A stretch of 64,000 nucleotides of DNA from Edaphochlamys debaryana (Eukaryota; Chlorophyta; Chlorophyceae; Chlamydomonadales): NCBI GenBank assembly GCA_016858145.1, contig JAEHOE010000200.1, forward strand, positions 62,001-126,000, read 5' to 3'. Numbering within the stretch: the first letter of the stretch is position 1; the number at the start of each line of letters is the position of its first letter. A model generated the notes under the pieces. It made no database searches and was not told where the DNA came from. It saw nothing but the letters and a program-made list of their open reading frames with translations. Both the position numbers and the translations under genes were made by a program. Below are positions 34,901 to 46,645 of this stretch, in pieces.

Positions 34901-37900
34901 GCGGGGTCCCGCGAGGAATGTCGTTCCCGCACTTTGCACGTCCCCGCCCTTTGCACGGTGCCCACAAGCATAACATCACCAAGAAATCCATCTAACGCCC
35001 CATTTTGTACCTCCCCGCAGCACCCGAGGACCCCATCGTGTGCCCCGACAAGGTCGGCTACATCACAAAGGCTGGCCTGAACTGGGCGAGTCGCGCTAGC
35101 GGCGGCCAGGACGCTGACCCCGCGGATGCCGAGGCCAGGTGCAACCGCGACCCCAAGTGCACGGCGTGGAACAACTTTGGTTACTACCTGAACGGCAAGG
35201 TTGACAAGTGGACGGCGTACGGCAGCCTGTGCAGCTACGAGAAGAAGAGTAAGCCGCGGGTTTGGGCCGGGTCTTTGTGACATCATGATGGTCAGGAGCG
35301 GCCGGTGAGGGACCCGGGCGGGGGGACTTGCGGTGACTGGGGCATAGCCCCACAGTACGGTATACCGGTCCATGTACGCCTTGCAAACCGGCAAGGCTGG
35401 TGATGAGTGCTTCCCGACTTTCGGTTCTGGCGCCACGCAGCGTGCAGAGATAGGTGGAATCAGAGGTCTATCGGTAGCACCCTGCTGGCGCATGGCTCCA
35501 GCCGGGGTCCGGCCAACGGCCGCTCAGTTTGACGTCCGAACAACGCGTTCCCTGTCTCGGTCCCTTGAAGTTTGCTGCGCGCGCCCTTCCCTTGCAGTGT
35601 CGTCGCCTCCGCCGAAGCCTCTCGTCTGCCCCAAGAAGGACGGATACATCACCAAGACCGGCCTCAACTGGGTTTCGAAGGCCAGCGGCGGCCAGGACGC
35701 TGACCCGAAGGACGCCGAGGCCAGGTGCAACCGCGACCCCAAGTGCACGGCGTGGAACAGCTTCGGCTACTACGTGAACGGCAAGGTTGACAAGTGGACG
35801 GCGTACGGCAGCCTGTGCAGCTACGAGAAGATTGGTGAGTATGAGTTTTGGGGCGGTCATGAGCATGGGAGGGCGCGTGTGGGGGGCGGGGCTTGAAGGG
35901 CAATGCTGCTTGGCGTGACTGAGTGAGGCAGTCTGTGCAATACTGGTGGGGGCTACATAAGGCATGTTGAAACCGTAACGTGCAGACCTCGCACACTCCT
36001 AGAGCCGACCACCCCTCGACAAGGACGACTGATCCGCTCTGCGCCATGGATGGCCCACGCGTGCGTATCTCTGCCCTCACCAACAACTCTGCCCCGGCGC
36101 TCTCACCTTGTCCCGCCCCCCGCCATGCTCCTCGCAGCGGCCCCCCTGGAGTGCCCCGACAAGGCTGGCTACACCGTTGTGAAGGGCGCGACGTCCGAAC
36201 AACGCGTTCCCTGTCTCGGTCCCTTGAAGTTTGCTGCGCGCGCCCTTCCCTTGCAGTGTCGTCGCCTCCGCCGAAGCCTCTCGTCTGCCCCAAGAAGGAC
36301 GGATACATCACCAAGACCGGCCTCAACTGGGTTTCGAAGGCCAGCGGCGGCCAGGACGCTGACCCGAAGGACGCCGAGGCCAGGTGCAACCGCGACCCCA
36401 AGTGCACGGCGTGGAACAGCTTCGGCTACTACGTGAACGGCAAGGTTGATAAGTGGACGGCGTACGGCAGCCTGTGCAGCTACGAGAAGATTGGTGAGTA
36501 TGAGTTTTGGGGCGGTCATGAGCATGGGAGGGCGCGTGTGGGGGGCGGGGCTTGAAGGGCAATGCTGCTTGGCGTGACTGAGGCAGTCTGTGCAATACTG
36601 GTGGGGGCTATATAAGGCATGTTGAAACCGTAACGTGCAGACCTCGCACACTCCTAGAGCCCTCGACAAGGACGACTGATCCGCTCTGAGCCATGGATGG
36701 CCCACGCGTGCGTATCTCTGCCCTCACCAACAACTCTGCCCCGGCGCTCTCACCTTGTCCCGCCCCCCGCCATGCTCCTCGCAGCGGCCCCCCTGGAGTG
36801 CCCCGACAAGGCTGGCTACACCGTTGTGAAGGGCGCGACGTCCGAACAACGCGTTCCCTGTCTCGGTCCCTTGAAGTTTGCTGCGCGCGCCCTTCCCTTG
36901 CAGTGTCGTCGCCTCCGCCGAAGCCTCTCGTCTGCCCCAAGAAGGACGGATACATCACCAAGACCGGCCTCAACTGGGTTTCGAAGGCCAGCGGCGGCCA
37001 GGACGCTGACCCGAAGGACGCCGAGGCCAGGTGCAACCGCGACCCCAAGTGCACGGCGTGGAACAGCTTTGGCTACTACGTGAACGGCAAGGTTGACAAG
37101 TGGACGGCGTACGGCAGCCTGTGCAGCTACGAGAAGATTGGTGGGTAGCCACTGCTGGGTACGGCAGTACACCTAGCGTTCAGCATTTAAGGGTGGGTTT
37201 CGGAGGGTGCGTAGAGGCAGGTACAGCGGCATCATCGTCGAGAAGGCGGCAGCCCCATGTTCCCGTGGGAGCTTGGCACGCTGGTAGCGGGCCAGCCGGC
37301 CTTGCTGCTCCCGAATGCCTAGAATTCCGCATCCCAACTTCCAAGCAAGATACCAAGTTCCAACTCGACCTGCTGCCAACTACGTGCCCCTTCACTTCAG
37401 CGTGTCTGTATGCCATCTGTCATGTTGATGCAGTTTGCCCCGACAAGGACGGATACATCACCAAGGCCGGCCAAAACTGGGAATCGAAGGCCCCCGGCGG
37501 CCAGGACGCTGACCCGAATGACGCCGAGGCCAGGTGCAATGCCGACCCCAAGTGCACGGCATGGAACAGCTTTGGATACTACCAGAATGGCAAGATCGAC
37601 AGCTGGACGCCGTACAGCAGCCTGTGCAGTTACGAGAAGAAGGGTGAGCAGCGGGCTTTGTGGCGGGCTTTGGCGACACGAGCAGGCGGGGTTCAAGAGG
37701 GCTTGCTTGGTCGAGGCAGGACGGGAAGGCTAGGGATTCGGGGGGAGGCTGCTTGGGTTGACGAGGCGGGGCAGGCCCGGCTCTACCAAACGCACGGCCA
37801 GAACTTTGCGGTACAGAACCACCTTGCACCCTCCTCCAGCACCTGCCTCACCTTGTCACTGTGCTCCCCTTCATTAATCCGGAGGATTGATCTAATTGAT

Positions 37901-39401
37901 CCCGGTAGCGCCCCCGTGTGGGCGTGTCACGCCCTCACCAACAACTCTGCTTGCGCCCCCCTCTTTCGCCATGCTCCTCGCATCAGCGCCCCTGGAGTGC
38001 CCCGAAAAGGCGGGCTACACCGTTGTGAAGGGCAAGAACTGGGTCAGCGCCGCCACCGGCGGGTCTTTCGCCAACCCCGCGGACGCCGAGGCCTACTGCA
38101 ATGCCAACGCCGAGTGCACGACGTGGAACAGCTACGGGTACTACCTGAACGGGAAGGTGGACCGGTGGACCGACCTGGCCGACATGTGCACCTACGAGAA
38201 AGTCGGTGGGTGGCAGCTGCGGTAGTCTGTCGGGCGACGTGTGGCAAGCACGAGAGAATTTCCAGCGGGTTGGTCGAGGCAGCGCGTAGCAGCTGCTTGT
38301 TCCGCTGGGGGGCTTGGCGCCTTGCCCGCCAGCCTGGCGCTCACCTCTGCCTCCATCTTTCCCTGCGCCGGCCAGCAGAATCTAGACTCGATCTGCGAGC
38401 TGTGTGCGCCGGCCTCCTACCCTACTGACTTGCGGTCGCCCCTTCATCTCCGTTCTCCATGCCCTCACGCTGCTGCAGTTTGCCCCGAGAAGCTCGGCTA
38501 CATTACCAAGGCGGGCTTCAACTGGGAATCGAAGGCCACCGGCGGCCAGGACGCTGACCCCGCGGATGCCGAGGCCAGGTGCAACGCCAACCCCAAGTGC
38601 ACGGCGTGGAACAGCTTTGGCTACTACGTTAACGGCAAGGTCGACAGCTGGTCGATGTACGGCAGCCTGTGCAGCTACGAGAAGATTGGTGAGCCTATCT
38701 GCCTATGTATTGGGTAACTTGTTGGCGTGAGGAGCAAGGCCATGGGTCCTGTTAGGGCCGTCGCAAGCGAGGGTAGCCACTGGGGCCCTCGTGGCCCACC
38801 CTGCCGCTTTCAACTTGCGTACGCCTCACACTCTTCCCTCCCCATCACAGTCTGCCCCGACAAGGACGGATACATCACAAGGGCTGGCGCGAACTGGGAG
38901 AGCAGCGAGGCCGACGGAACCGGCGGCCAAGACGCTGACCCTAAGGATGCCGAGGCCAGGTGCAACGCTGACCCCAAGTGTACGGCATGGAACAGCTTTG
39001 GCTACTGGATCGACGCCACGATCGACAAGTGGACGCCGTACGGCAGCCTGTGCAGCTACGAGAAGAAGGGTGGGCAACGGGCTTTGTGGTTTTTTTTACA
39101 TTCGGTGCACAATGCAAGGGGGTGCAGAGGCGCGGGGAACCCTGACAACAGGGGCCCGTGTAGCAAGATCGAAATTCAGCCACCGTCAGGCATGCAACAG
39201 CCCAGGCACCAGATACCAGGCCAAACGAACAGGAAAAGGGAAAGGAAAGGATAAAGGCATGGGTGAAGAGTAAGGAGTTACTAGGGCTGTGTGGCGGGCT
39301 ATGGCTGCATGCGCAGGCGGGGGTCAGGTTGGGAGGAGGGACGGACTCGAGCCATCTGCGGTGCCCTAACTTTCTTTCCGTGCTCCGGACCCGCAGCGTG
39401 A
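31951..39401 (+). CDS. Secreted multidomain protein: PAN-like Cys modules plus ricin-B-like region
   Basis: Model of about 944 residues. Exons: 31951-32065, 32302-32425, 32580-32668, 32815-32889, 33053-33201, 33381-33500, 33616-33702, 33867-33968, 34133-34304, 35021-35248, 35598-35834, 36257-36493, 36904-37140, 37434-37643, 37987-38205, 38479-38688, 38851-39069, 39397-39401. Exon 1 is a signal peptide (hydrophobic LATVALLLVCTPAAKAF). PAN-like modules carry C-x-GY...A-x-C...P-x-CTAWNSFGYY...CSYEK; one is N-terminal, one sits in exon 9, and eight full single-exon modules close the protein. Between them lie a small TCVDGKSCTTF Cys-rich piece and a ricin-B-like stretch (GTRLCLNNLG..VALASCED..SRWWLYHDEYLQ). 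Carbohydrate or glycoprotein binding outside the cell or in the wall is likely. Each full single-exon module is phase 1-1, so exons can be added without breaking the frame. The last exon (Ala plus stop) is the least certain. Confidence 0.75.
35531..37140 (+). repeat. ~650-bp intragenic tandem duplication, 2.5 copies
   Basis: Units start at 35531, 36190 and 36837 (659 bp, 647 bp, then a partial unit to about 37140). Each has the end of an intron, one complete PAN exon (237 bp), the next intron, and the first ~52 bp of a further PAN exon (PLECPDKAGYTVVKG). That exon is cut by the unit junction in the middle of its coding sequence. The two cut exons (36138-36189 and 36785-36836) have no donor and are probably skipped. 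The units are almost identical, so the event is recent or the array is homogenised. Confidence 0.9.
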
Positions 39402-41641
39402 ACAGACTTGGCCCCAAAAAGGTGACCCTGCCTGTGAGTCACCGCTGAGTAATCGTGCTGGGGGCCTTGACGTGAGGGCAGGGTGTGCATGGAATCGTCA
39501 TGTTGGGGGTCCCAGAGGAAGGGACGAGTCGGCGGGGTTGTGAGCAGTGGCGTGCATGGAGGGTGGGTGCGGCGGTGGCGATGCACACATAAGTCCTCCA
39601 TCCATACCTGGGCCCACCCCACATACAGGCGACTGGGCTGGCCGCCGGTACTGCGACGGCCGGCCCCACAGCGGAGCGGCGCGTTAAGCAGTACGGGAAC
39701 ACCTGGGAAGCGGGACGGCGGACGGCCCCTGGACAACATAGACGAGGAGGGCCGCCGCGTGGGACCCCCCTTCTGGGCGGAGCTGGAGCAATGGCGGTTG
39801 ACGGAGCGAGGGACACGTGCGGCTGCTGATGCTGCCGTACAAGGTGATGTACGGCAAGGAGGCGTTGGGCATAGTGTGCGAGGCCTACGGCCGAGACTGA
39901 GGGGACTCGTCGGGGTCTGAGGCCCTTACTTGGGGTCGGGCAAGTAGGCTAGGGACAGAGAATGCGACGTGCCCGCCCTTGCGAAGGCTAGCCAGCGGGA
40001 GAGAGAGAGATCACACAGCGGGCCCCACTGAAACATGAGGGGGGGGACTGCTGCTTTCTGTGTTGCAAGATACGCTGACGGTGAAGGCTTGGCTGTGATG
40101 ACTGTGCGTGCGAGGAGTGAGCAAGGATATTTCTGAGTCTATCGTGGTGGTGACCACCCACAGCCGCTGAAACATGCCATGCCTTCTGCCCTTCCCGCCC
40201 CTGTCCCCCTCCTGAGCGCTGTCAAAGCTCGACCCGCGTACTCTTTGAGGGCAGCCCGCCCGCGGACACAGTGGCAGAGGCAGTGACACAGTGGCAGTCA
40301 CAGCCTTCAGCTGCAGAGTGCGAGATCCGACGCATTAGCCTCGCCAGCCACATCAGACAGTCATACGAGAGCGGAAGCATTCAGCAGTTTGCATGTACGT
40401 AGGATTTGTTCATGAGCCCTTTGATCTCTACAGCAGATCCGCACCCTTTATGGTCGACCAGTGCGCCCGCGTCGGCACGCAAACACACGCTGCCCCACCT
40501 CTTCGTGCGCCTAACGCAAGCCCTATTTAGAAATATGCTGCATTGCACCAGGGCGTGAAGTCAACACGTGGTCGCCTGTGCACCTAACATGGGCTCGTCA
40601 ATGGCTACTGCCCTACTGGTCATGCCACTCAATGCTTCAGTTCAGAGCACAAGCACCCGCGTTTACTTTGCGCAAACCAATCTACCCTCTACTCCTCCTG
40701 CCATCAACAGGCCGCTGTGCCCACCTTCCCCTCTGGATACCAACGAAATTCCCAAACGTTCCCTCATGTATGAAAAAACCCACGGTTCAGCCCGGCCGAC
40801 AGCCCACTGTGCGGTGCCGCCCCAGCCCCACGCCCTCCACTCCGCGGGCCCCCGGGCAAGAGTACACCTTCCCTCCGTAGCACCGCGCTGCCCGGCCGCA
40901 GTCGCGGGTGGGCCTCCGCCGCGAATGTTCCCCGCCCTGCCTCCCGCTCCCTTCCGTGCCTTCGCCACGCCTGCTCCGCCCAGACACCCCACGTCCTCCC
41001 GGCCTGGCCCTTGCTCGCCTGCCCACGCTGCCCCGGGTGCGGGGCCGCACGCCCAGGCCCACGCTTCGCACGTGGCTCCGGCCCAGCAACCCGGCCCGGC
41101 CAGCGGCCGCGCTCGCTTGCAGCAGGCCAGGCAGCCCCCGTGGACGTCAACCAGCGCTGCCGCTGCGCCCCCGCACTTCAGGACGAGGTTCAGCCGCGCC
41201 GAGCTGACCCCGACTGCGCCGCTACACTGAACGGCGCGTCCACCGCAGCAGCCGCCCACGTTTGACGCCGCCCCGGAGCGGCCGCTCGCTGCTGCCAAGG
41301 TGCCGCCACCCAGCCTCGTCGCGAGCACCTCCTCTCCAGAGCCCTCCGCCTCGTCCCTCTGCTGCCGCTGCCGCCCAACCACCTCCCGTCTGCTCCAGCC
41401 GCTGCTGGCGCCGGCTCCTGCCGCGGCCTGCTCCCCTCCAGAGGTTCTCCGTGCTGCCAGGGGCTAGAAGCGGGGCCCAGACCGCTCGCTCCGCTGCCGC
41501 CGCCAGGCACTCCTCACCGGCCGCGCGGCGCGCGGGGTGCAACCGACGGCCCCTGCTGGCCCTCCGCCTTGGGCCCAGCGGGAGGGCCACATACAGTCCA
41601 CCGCCCCTTTGCCCCTCGTGCCTTGCGTTTGCACCCTCTCT
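39402..41641. other. Intergenic region between convergent genes
   Basis: This should contain the 3' UTRs of the PAN gene (+) and of the first SNARE (-). Open frames here (e.g. 40568-41230) look like GC-driven shadows. A short stretch at 39630-39900 with GNTWE and NIDEEGRR words could be a decayed retroelement chromodomain, but it is too degraded to call. Confidence 0.4.
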
Positions 41642-43366
41642 CTATTTGAGGCAGTTACCGCCCGAGAAGCAGACGATGAGGAAGATGACGACGCCCAGAA
41701 TGAGCAGCGCGAACAGCACCACCAGCTTCATGCGGCAGTTCTGCCACCACATCTTGTTGCGCAGCTGCCGCCCCTTGCGCTGGAACTGCTCGGCCTGGAG
41801 GGAGCGAGGGCGGACCGGGCGATGGGTGGGGGCGGGGAACGTGGGCACTCGGGGATAGGATGGTTGTGATACCGCCACGCCCCCCGTCTGCGCATCCGTG
41901 CGCCCCGTCGCACGTTCGCTTCCCCAGCCCGAGCACTGCCCCGGTCGCCCAACCTGCCCACCAACGCTCTCCCGAGGCCGGCGCTCTTTGCCGTTTCCTC
42001 CGACCGGTTCCCTCCATCCCCGCCGTCGGCACCCAGGGGCGCACCTGGTTCCGCAGGTCGTCCGTCTTGTCCACCAGCAGCTCGATCTTCTCCCCCCGCT
42101 CGAGCACCTTCTCAATGTTCTCCACCATGACGTCCTTCACCTCGTTCACCTGGGGGAGGCGAGCACGGAGTGGGGTGGCGGGGGAGGTGGTGTGAAGGCG
42201 GTGGGGCGGAGGGGCGTGGAGGTGACAGGCAAAGTTCGCGAAGCACATGTGGGGGATGCACGCAGCAAGGCTAGCGATGCAGGGCAGTGCGCAGCGCAGG
42301 GTCAGGCGCCGGCCGCTGACGGCATCCGTACATCCTGCCGCCGCCCGTCAGCACCTTCCCCACAAAGTCACAGGCCTCCGGACGGAAGCCGCCACCCCGC
42401 GCCGTACCTTCTTCTGTACGGCAGCAATCTTGGAGATCTCCTCCGGGTGCGCCATGCAGTACTCCATGTGGCTCTTGAGCCGGGGCCTGTGAGGCGGACG
42501 ACGAGGCTTCAACGGCTGTGTAACACAGAAGAGCAGGTGCAGAAAGCCACAGGGCCAAGCCTGAGGCCGCCACACGGCCCTCGTGAGCTGCCAACTCATT
42601 CTCTGGAAGACCATTTTGACACTTCAGGGCAGCTCCCGTAGCTGCTGAAGGTGTGTGCTTGCACGGGAGGCGCGGCCGGCCTAGGCCGCCAGCTGATGAC
42701 ACCAACCCGGCACTACCAGGCCCCAAGCGGGCCCCAGCTCGGCCGGCTGGTCTCTAGCCTCGACAGAAGCAACACGCCGTGGTGGCGCTGCGTGCTGCCT
42801 AATCCGCATGTCGGCCCGGGGCAGAGGGCGTGGCTTGGCCCTCCAGCGGCCGCGACGCAACAGCCCTCGCCGACGGGGGGGTCCGCGGCGGGTGCCTTTG
42901 CCCGACACGCCCCGCAGTCCGTCCCACGCCCTTTCACGCCCACAGAACCTTGAAAGGGCTCGCGAAACCCGCAGGCTCACCCGAACACGCGGTCCATGCT
43001 CAGGGCAGCTGCCGTCTGGGCCCGCTCCGCGAACTTCTCCTCAAACTCGTCGCGGACGCGCTCCAGGAACGCAAACGGGATTTGTCGCCCGTAAGCATCA
43101 TCCGCGACAACGAGGTACGCTGCAGCAAAAGAAGTCGGGGTCATCGGACGCCCCGCAGCATGGCCCTAGCGTGCTCCCGACTCACTGAAGCCGTTCTGGA
43201 CGAGGAAGTTGAACGTGTGCCGGTCACAGGCTATCGTAAACTTGCTCTCCGGGTTCTGCAGCTTCTGTAGGCACTCAATTGCCACTGTGTTGAAGTTGCC
43301 GCTGTAGGGCGTGTATTCCGCGAGCACCGTGGTGCTGCGTGCTACAAAAGCATATATGAGCGGCAT
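41642..43366 (-). CDS. Longin R-SNARE, VAMP7/VAMP72 type (paralog 1)
   Basis: Five exons on the minus strand: 43366-43186, 43119-42981, 42486-42408, 42149-42045 and 41794-41642 (TAG), giving 218 residues. The longin domain starts [20 protein letters not shown] and continues with [19 protein letters not shown]. The SNARE motif (about 134-180) has [20 protein letters not shown], with Arg at the expected zero layer. A Lys/Trp-rich juxtamembrane part (KMWWQNC) and one C-terminal membrane anchor (about 192-211) follow, with a short luminal tail FSGGNCLK. The length and order match plant VAMP72 proteins, which drive fusion of post-Golgi vesicles with the plasma membrane or endosomes. All exon phases equal those of the divergent neighbour at 43845. 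Confidence 0.93.
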
Positions 43367-43844
43367 GGTTGCGGGTCCCCGGAGCCGGAAGCTTCTCAAG
43401 CGGAGAACCTAAACTTCAAGCGGGATCCCCACGAACTGCGTGTATGCGGAGGTTTCGCGCGGGGGGGCTGTATGGGGCTGCAAGTTTAGGTACGGTGCGC
43501 TAGTTAGAACAAAGCAAGTCTGCCGCGTCTGCTCGGCGACATGACAGTTGCCCAAGCAGAGGTCGATGTCGACCTTGGCTCGCCGAGTCGGCCGCTGTGC
43601 ACCAGACACCAACACTCCACACACTCTGCCCATACCAGCGCTGTGCTCGAACCTGCGACCTGCTGCCAGGTACCTTCGCCCAACTCGCGCTCACTAGCCA
43701 GCACAGAGCCGAGGCCCACTTCCCCCGCAAACCCCCTTTTTAATACAACGATGACGTTACGCCGCTGCAGCTTGAGAAGACGGGGGTGAAGCCCCGCGAA
43801 TGCCTAGGATGGGAGTCTAGTCTGCCACAGGCTTGCCCGATAGG
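43367..43844. promoter_or_regulatory. Shared upstream region of two divergent SNARE genes
   Basis: Only 478 bp separate the two start codons, so both promoters and 5' UTRs must lie here. No clear TATA box is visible. A bidirectional promoter is inferred from the geometry only. Confidence 0.5.
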
Positions 43845-46645
43845 ATGCCTCTGATCTACGCGTCGGTCTCTACCGCTGCGAGTCTAGTCACGCTAGCGGA
43901 GTATGCAGCCTTCTCGGGGAACTTCAGCCAGGTCGCGCGGGACTACCTCCAGGCGGCTCGGCGCCCCGAGGCGGGGAAGTTCACCTACACGGTCGGGGGG
44001 CACACATTCAACTTCTACTCGCGGGAGAACTATGGTGAGGGGGCTGCGTGAGGGCCTGGAAGACGGGGAGGGTCTGGCGGGGCAGGGCAGGGGGGGCGGG
44101 CAGGGGCTTCGGGCCACTACCGGTAACGGGGAATGGTGGGCCGTATGCGTGTGGCCACTGCCGGTAGGGTGCCGCCCTGTTGTCAGCTCCCTGCCTGGGC
44201 CCGTGGGCGATGTGGTCTTCGCAATGCGGCCTCTGTTAGGACACCAGAGGCGAGCATGGTACCGCATCGGTGCTGGTACAAGGATCGGGGTCCTCAACGG
44301 GACGTGGGCTGGGACCCAGCCTACCGGTATCCCGTCCCGGACGGGATCTACGGCCCGAAGTCAACCAGGCTACCTGCGCCGAGGGGCCTTGCCAGAGGGC
44401 CTGCAGCTGATGCACAGGGATTGGGCACGGGCCTGCGGGTCTTGAGCAAGCATGGTCCACGTGTGTTGGGGCACCGGGAGGCACTCGACACGCCAGGGGC
44501 GCACGTGCCCCATCACGCCCGCACGCCTGCCTCCGGGTCGTCCAGGACCCGACCCCGCGGCGAGCTGCAACCCCATCCATACCTGCCCTCCTGCCCTCCC
44601 ACCCACACCCACACCCAACCCTCTGCTCGCCGCCGCCGTCCCCGTCCCGCCATCCCTGCGCACACATAGCCTCTCCCGCCGCCTCCCTTACCCCTCCACC
44701 CCGCCCCGCTGCACCGCACCCGGCTGCCCCCCTCTCACCCCCGCCTGCCCCCGCCCGCCCCCCGCAGTCTTCCTGGTGGTTGCTGACGAGGCGTACGGCA
44801 GGGCCATTCCCTCAGCCTTCCTGGACCGCATGGCGGCTGAGTTCGAGGCCAGGCACCTGGACAAGGTGCAGGGCGCGGCGCGGGAGGGCTGCCTCAACGG
44901 CTCCTTCGGGTGGGTGCAGGGGTGGCGGGGGGAGGTCGGGGGGGGGGTCCGAGTGCGGCTGCGGGGCGGGTGCCAGGGCGGGTGGCGGCACAGGGGCTGG
45001 GATGAGGGCCGTGCGGCTGGGTCGGGATGTGCAGGAGCCTCTTGCAGGGGCAGCCTGCCTCAACGGCTCCTTCGGGTGGGTGCAGGGGCGGAGGGGGGTC
45101 GTGGGGGGTTGAGTGCGGTTGCAGGGATGGTGCCTGGGTGGGTGGCGGCACAGGGGCTGGGATGAGGGCCGTGCGGCTGGGTCGGGATGTGCAGGAGCCT
45201 CTTGCAGGAGCAGCCTGCCTCAACGGCTCCTTCGGGTGGGTGCAGGGGTCGTGCGTGTGGTGCGGGGGTGGAGCAGAGCATCAGGAGTGGGTGCAGGGCG
45301 GCGCAGGGGCTGCAGTGGGGGAAAACGGTATGGGCCGGGGTGGGCCTGAGCTCTTCGCAGGGAGAAAGCTGCCTTAACGGCTCCTTTGGTGCGGGTGCGG
45401 GGACAGACGGAGGTCTGGGGGGGGCCCGAGGTTGGTGCGGGGAGGTGCCAGGGCGGCTGGCGGCACAGCATCTTAGCAGGGCTGCCTCAAAGGCTCCTTC
45501 GGGTGGGTGCAGGGCGGCGAGGGTTGACCGGGGGCTGCGGGCGGGCGCCCAGGCCCGGGAGCGGTGTGGTGAGGCGGGCGGGCTGACGGGATGGTGTGCC
45601 GCTCACAGGGCTGGTGGGTGGCGGGCATAGGAGGCGGTGAGGCGGGGGTTCGGGGCTGGGACAGCGGGTCTTGCTGGCAGGACAGCGGCGGAGGCCGTGT
45701 CCCCGCTCACCCCTTCACCCCTCCTGTAAACCCCTCCCTACCCCTCCCTTACCCCCCTTCAACCTACTACCCCCCCGCAGCAAGCAGCTCAAGCAGATGA
45801 TGGAGCACGCCACGCAGTACCCCGAGGAGTACTCCAAGGTGGCGTCCGTGCAGAAGAAGGTGTGGGGGGGGAGGGGCGAGGGGGCCGGGCGGGGGCCGGA
45901 GGTTGTCTCCCCCGGCCGAAGAGGGTGAGGAGCGGAAGCAGAAAGGGTGAGGGGCCGGTGGGGGTCTCTCCGTGCTTTGGACGGGCGGAGGATGGGGCGG
46001 TGGCGCGAGTGGGCAGGGAACGCTTGTCCTTGTCGGGAAGCGGGAGAGTGGCAAGAAGGAAGCGCCGTCTATGCACCTTGCGCTTACCTAACCTCCCCAA
46101 CGCCCACCTGCCATTACCTGTTGGCCCCAGGTGGACGAGGTGCGCGACATCATGACGGACAACATCAACAAGGTCATCGACCGGGGGGAGAAGCTCGACT
46201 CCCTCACCAACAAGGCCGAGAACCTGGAGTTCGAGGTGGGGCGGGGCGGGGGGTGGGGGCGTTGGGGGTAACGTGGTGGGGTGGGGTGGGGTGGGGTGGG
46301 GCAAGGGTTAAAGGCATGGTTTAGGGAGGGGGTACCAAGTAGGCAAGGCCCTGGAGTTCGGGGAGAGGCGGGGACGCGCCGTGCTGGAGCAAATGGGCAA
46401 TGCGCACAGACCCTCCTCACCCTGGTCCTCACCCTGCCCGCCGGCCGGTCCCGCCTCTCCCCACCCCCCGCCCTGCCCTCCCGCCCCCCCAGGCCGACCG
46501 CTTCGTGCGCACGGGCCGCACGCTGCGGCGCAAGATGTGGTGGCAGAACTGCAAGATGAAGATCGTGGTGGCCTTCGCCGTCATCCTGCTGGCCGTGGTT
46601 ATCTTCCTGCTCGTGTGCTTCTCGGGCGGCAACTGCCTCAAATAG
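43845..46645 (+). CDS. Longin R-SNARE, VAMP7/VAMP72 type (paralog 2)
   Basis: Exons 43845-44034, 44768-44909, 45781-45859, 46131-46235 and 46493-46645 (TAG) give 222 residues. The N-terminal longin part begins MPLIYASVSTAASLVTLAEY and continues VFLVVADEAYGRAIPSAFLD. The SNARE motif VDEVRDIMTDNINKVIDRGE keeps the zero-layer Arg. The juxtamembrane KMWWQNC and tail FSGGNCLK are identical to the neighbour, while the longin domain has diverged more. Identical intron positions and phases show that the pair arose by inverted duplication. Intron 2 (44910-45780) is swollen by tandem copies of the exon 2 end. Exon 2 carries an extra NGSFG-type stretch beyond the usual longin sequence. The protein probably mediates a related but distinct vesicle-fusion step. 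Confidence 0.9.
44889..45515 (+). repeat. Tandem copies of an exon 2-intron 2 junction
   Basis: The junction CTGCCTCAACGGCTCCTTCG plus GGTGGGTG occurs at 44889, 45055 and 45215, with diverged copies at 45369 and 45482. The first two spacings are 166 and 160 bp. Most internal copies are also preceded by an AG (CTTGCAG), making 28-nt pseudo-exons bounded by AG and GT. Confidence 0.85.
46271..46301 (+). repeat. GTGGG pentanucleotide repeat in SNARE intron 4
   Basis: About six copies of GTGGG/GGTGG lie just downstream of the donor at 46236. G-rich and intronic; no function is evident. Confidence 0.8.

Noticed and set aside
39595..39905. Possible chromodomain or retroelement fragment (GNTWE, NIDEEGRR, MLPYKVMYGKEALG words)
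   Set aside because: The words occur in different frames with stops between them, there are no integrase or reverse transcriptase neighbours, and the match is impressionistic.
40568..41230. 220-codon plus-strand ORF
   Set aside because: Pro/Ala/His-rich with no domain, and it lies where the SNARE 3' UTR is expected. Such open frames are common by chance in this GC-rich DNA.
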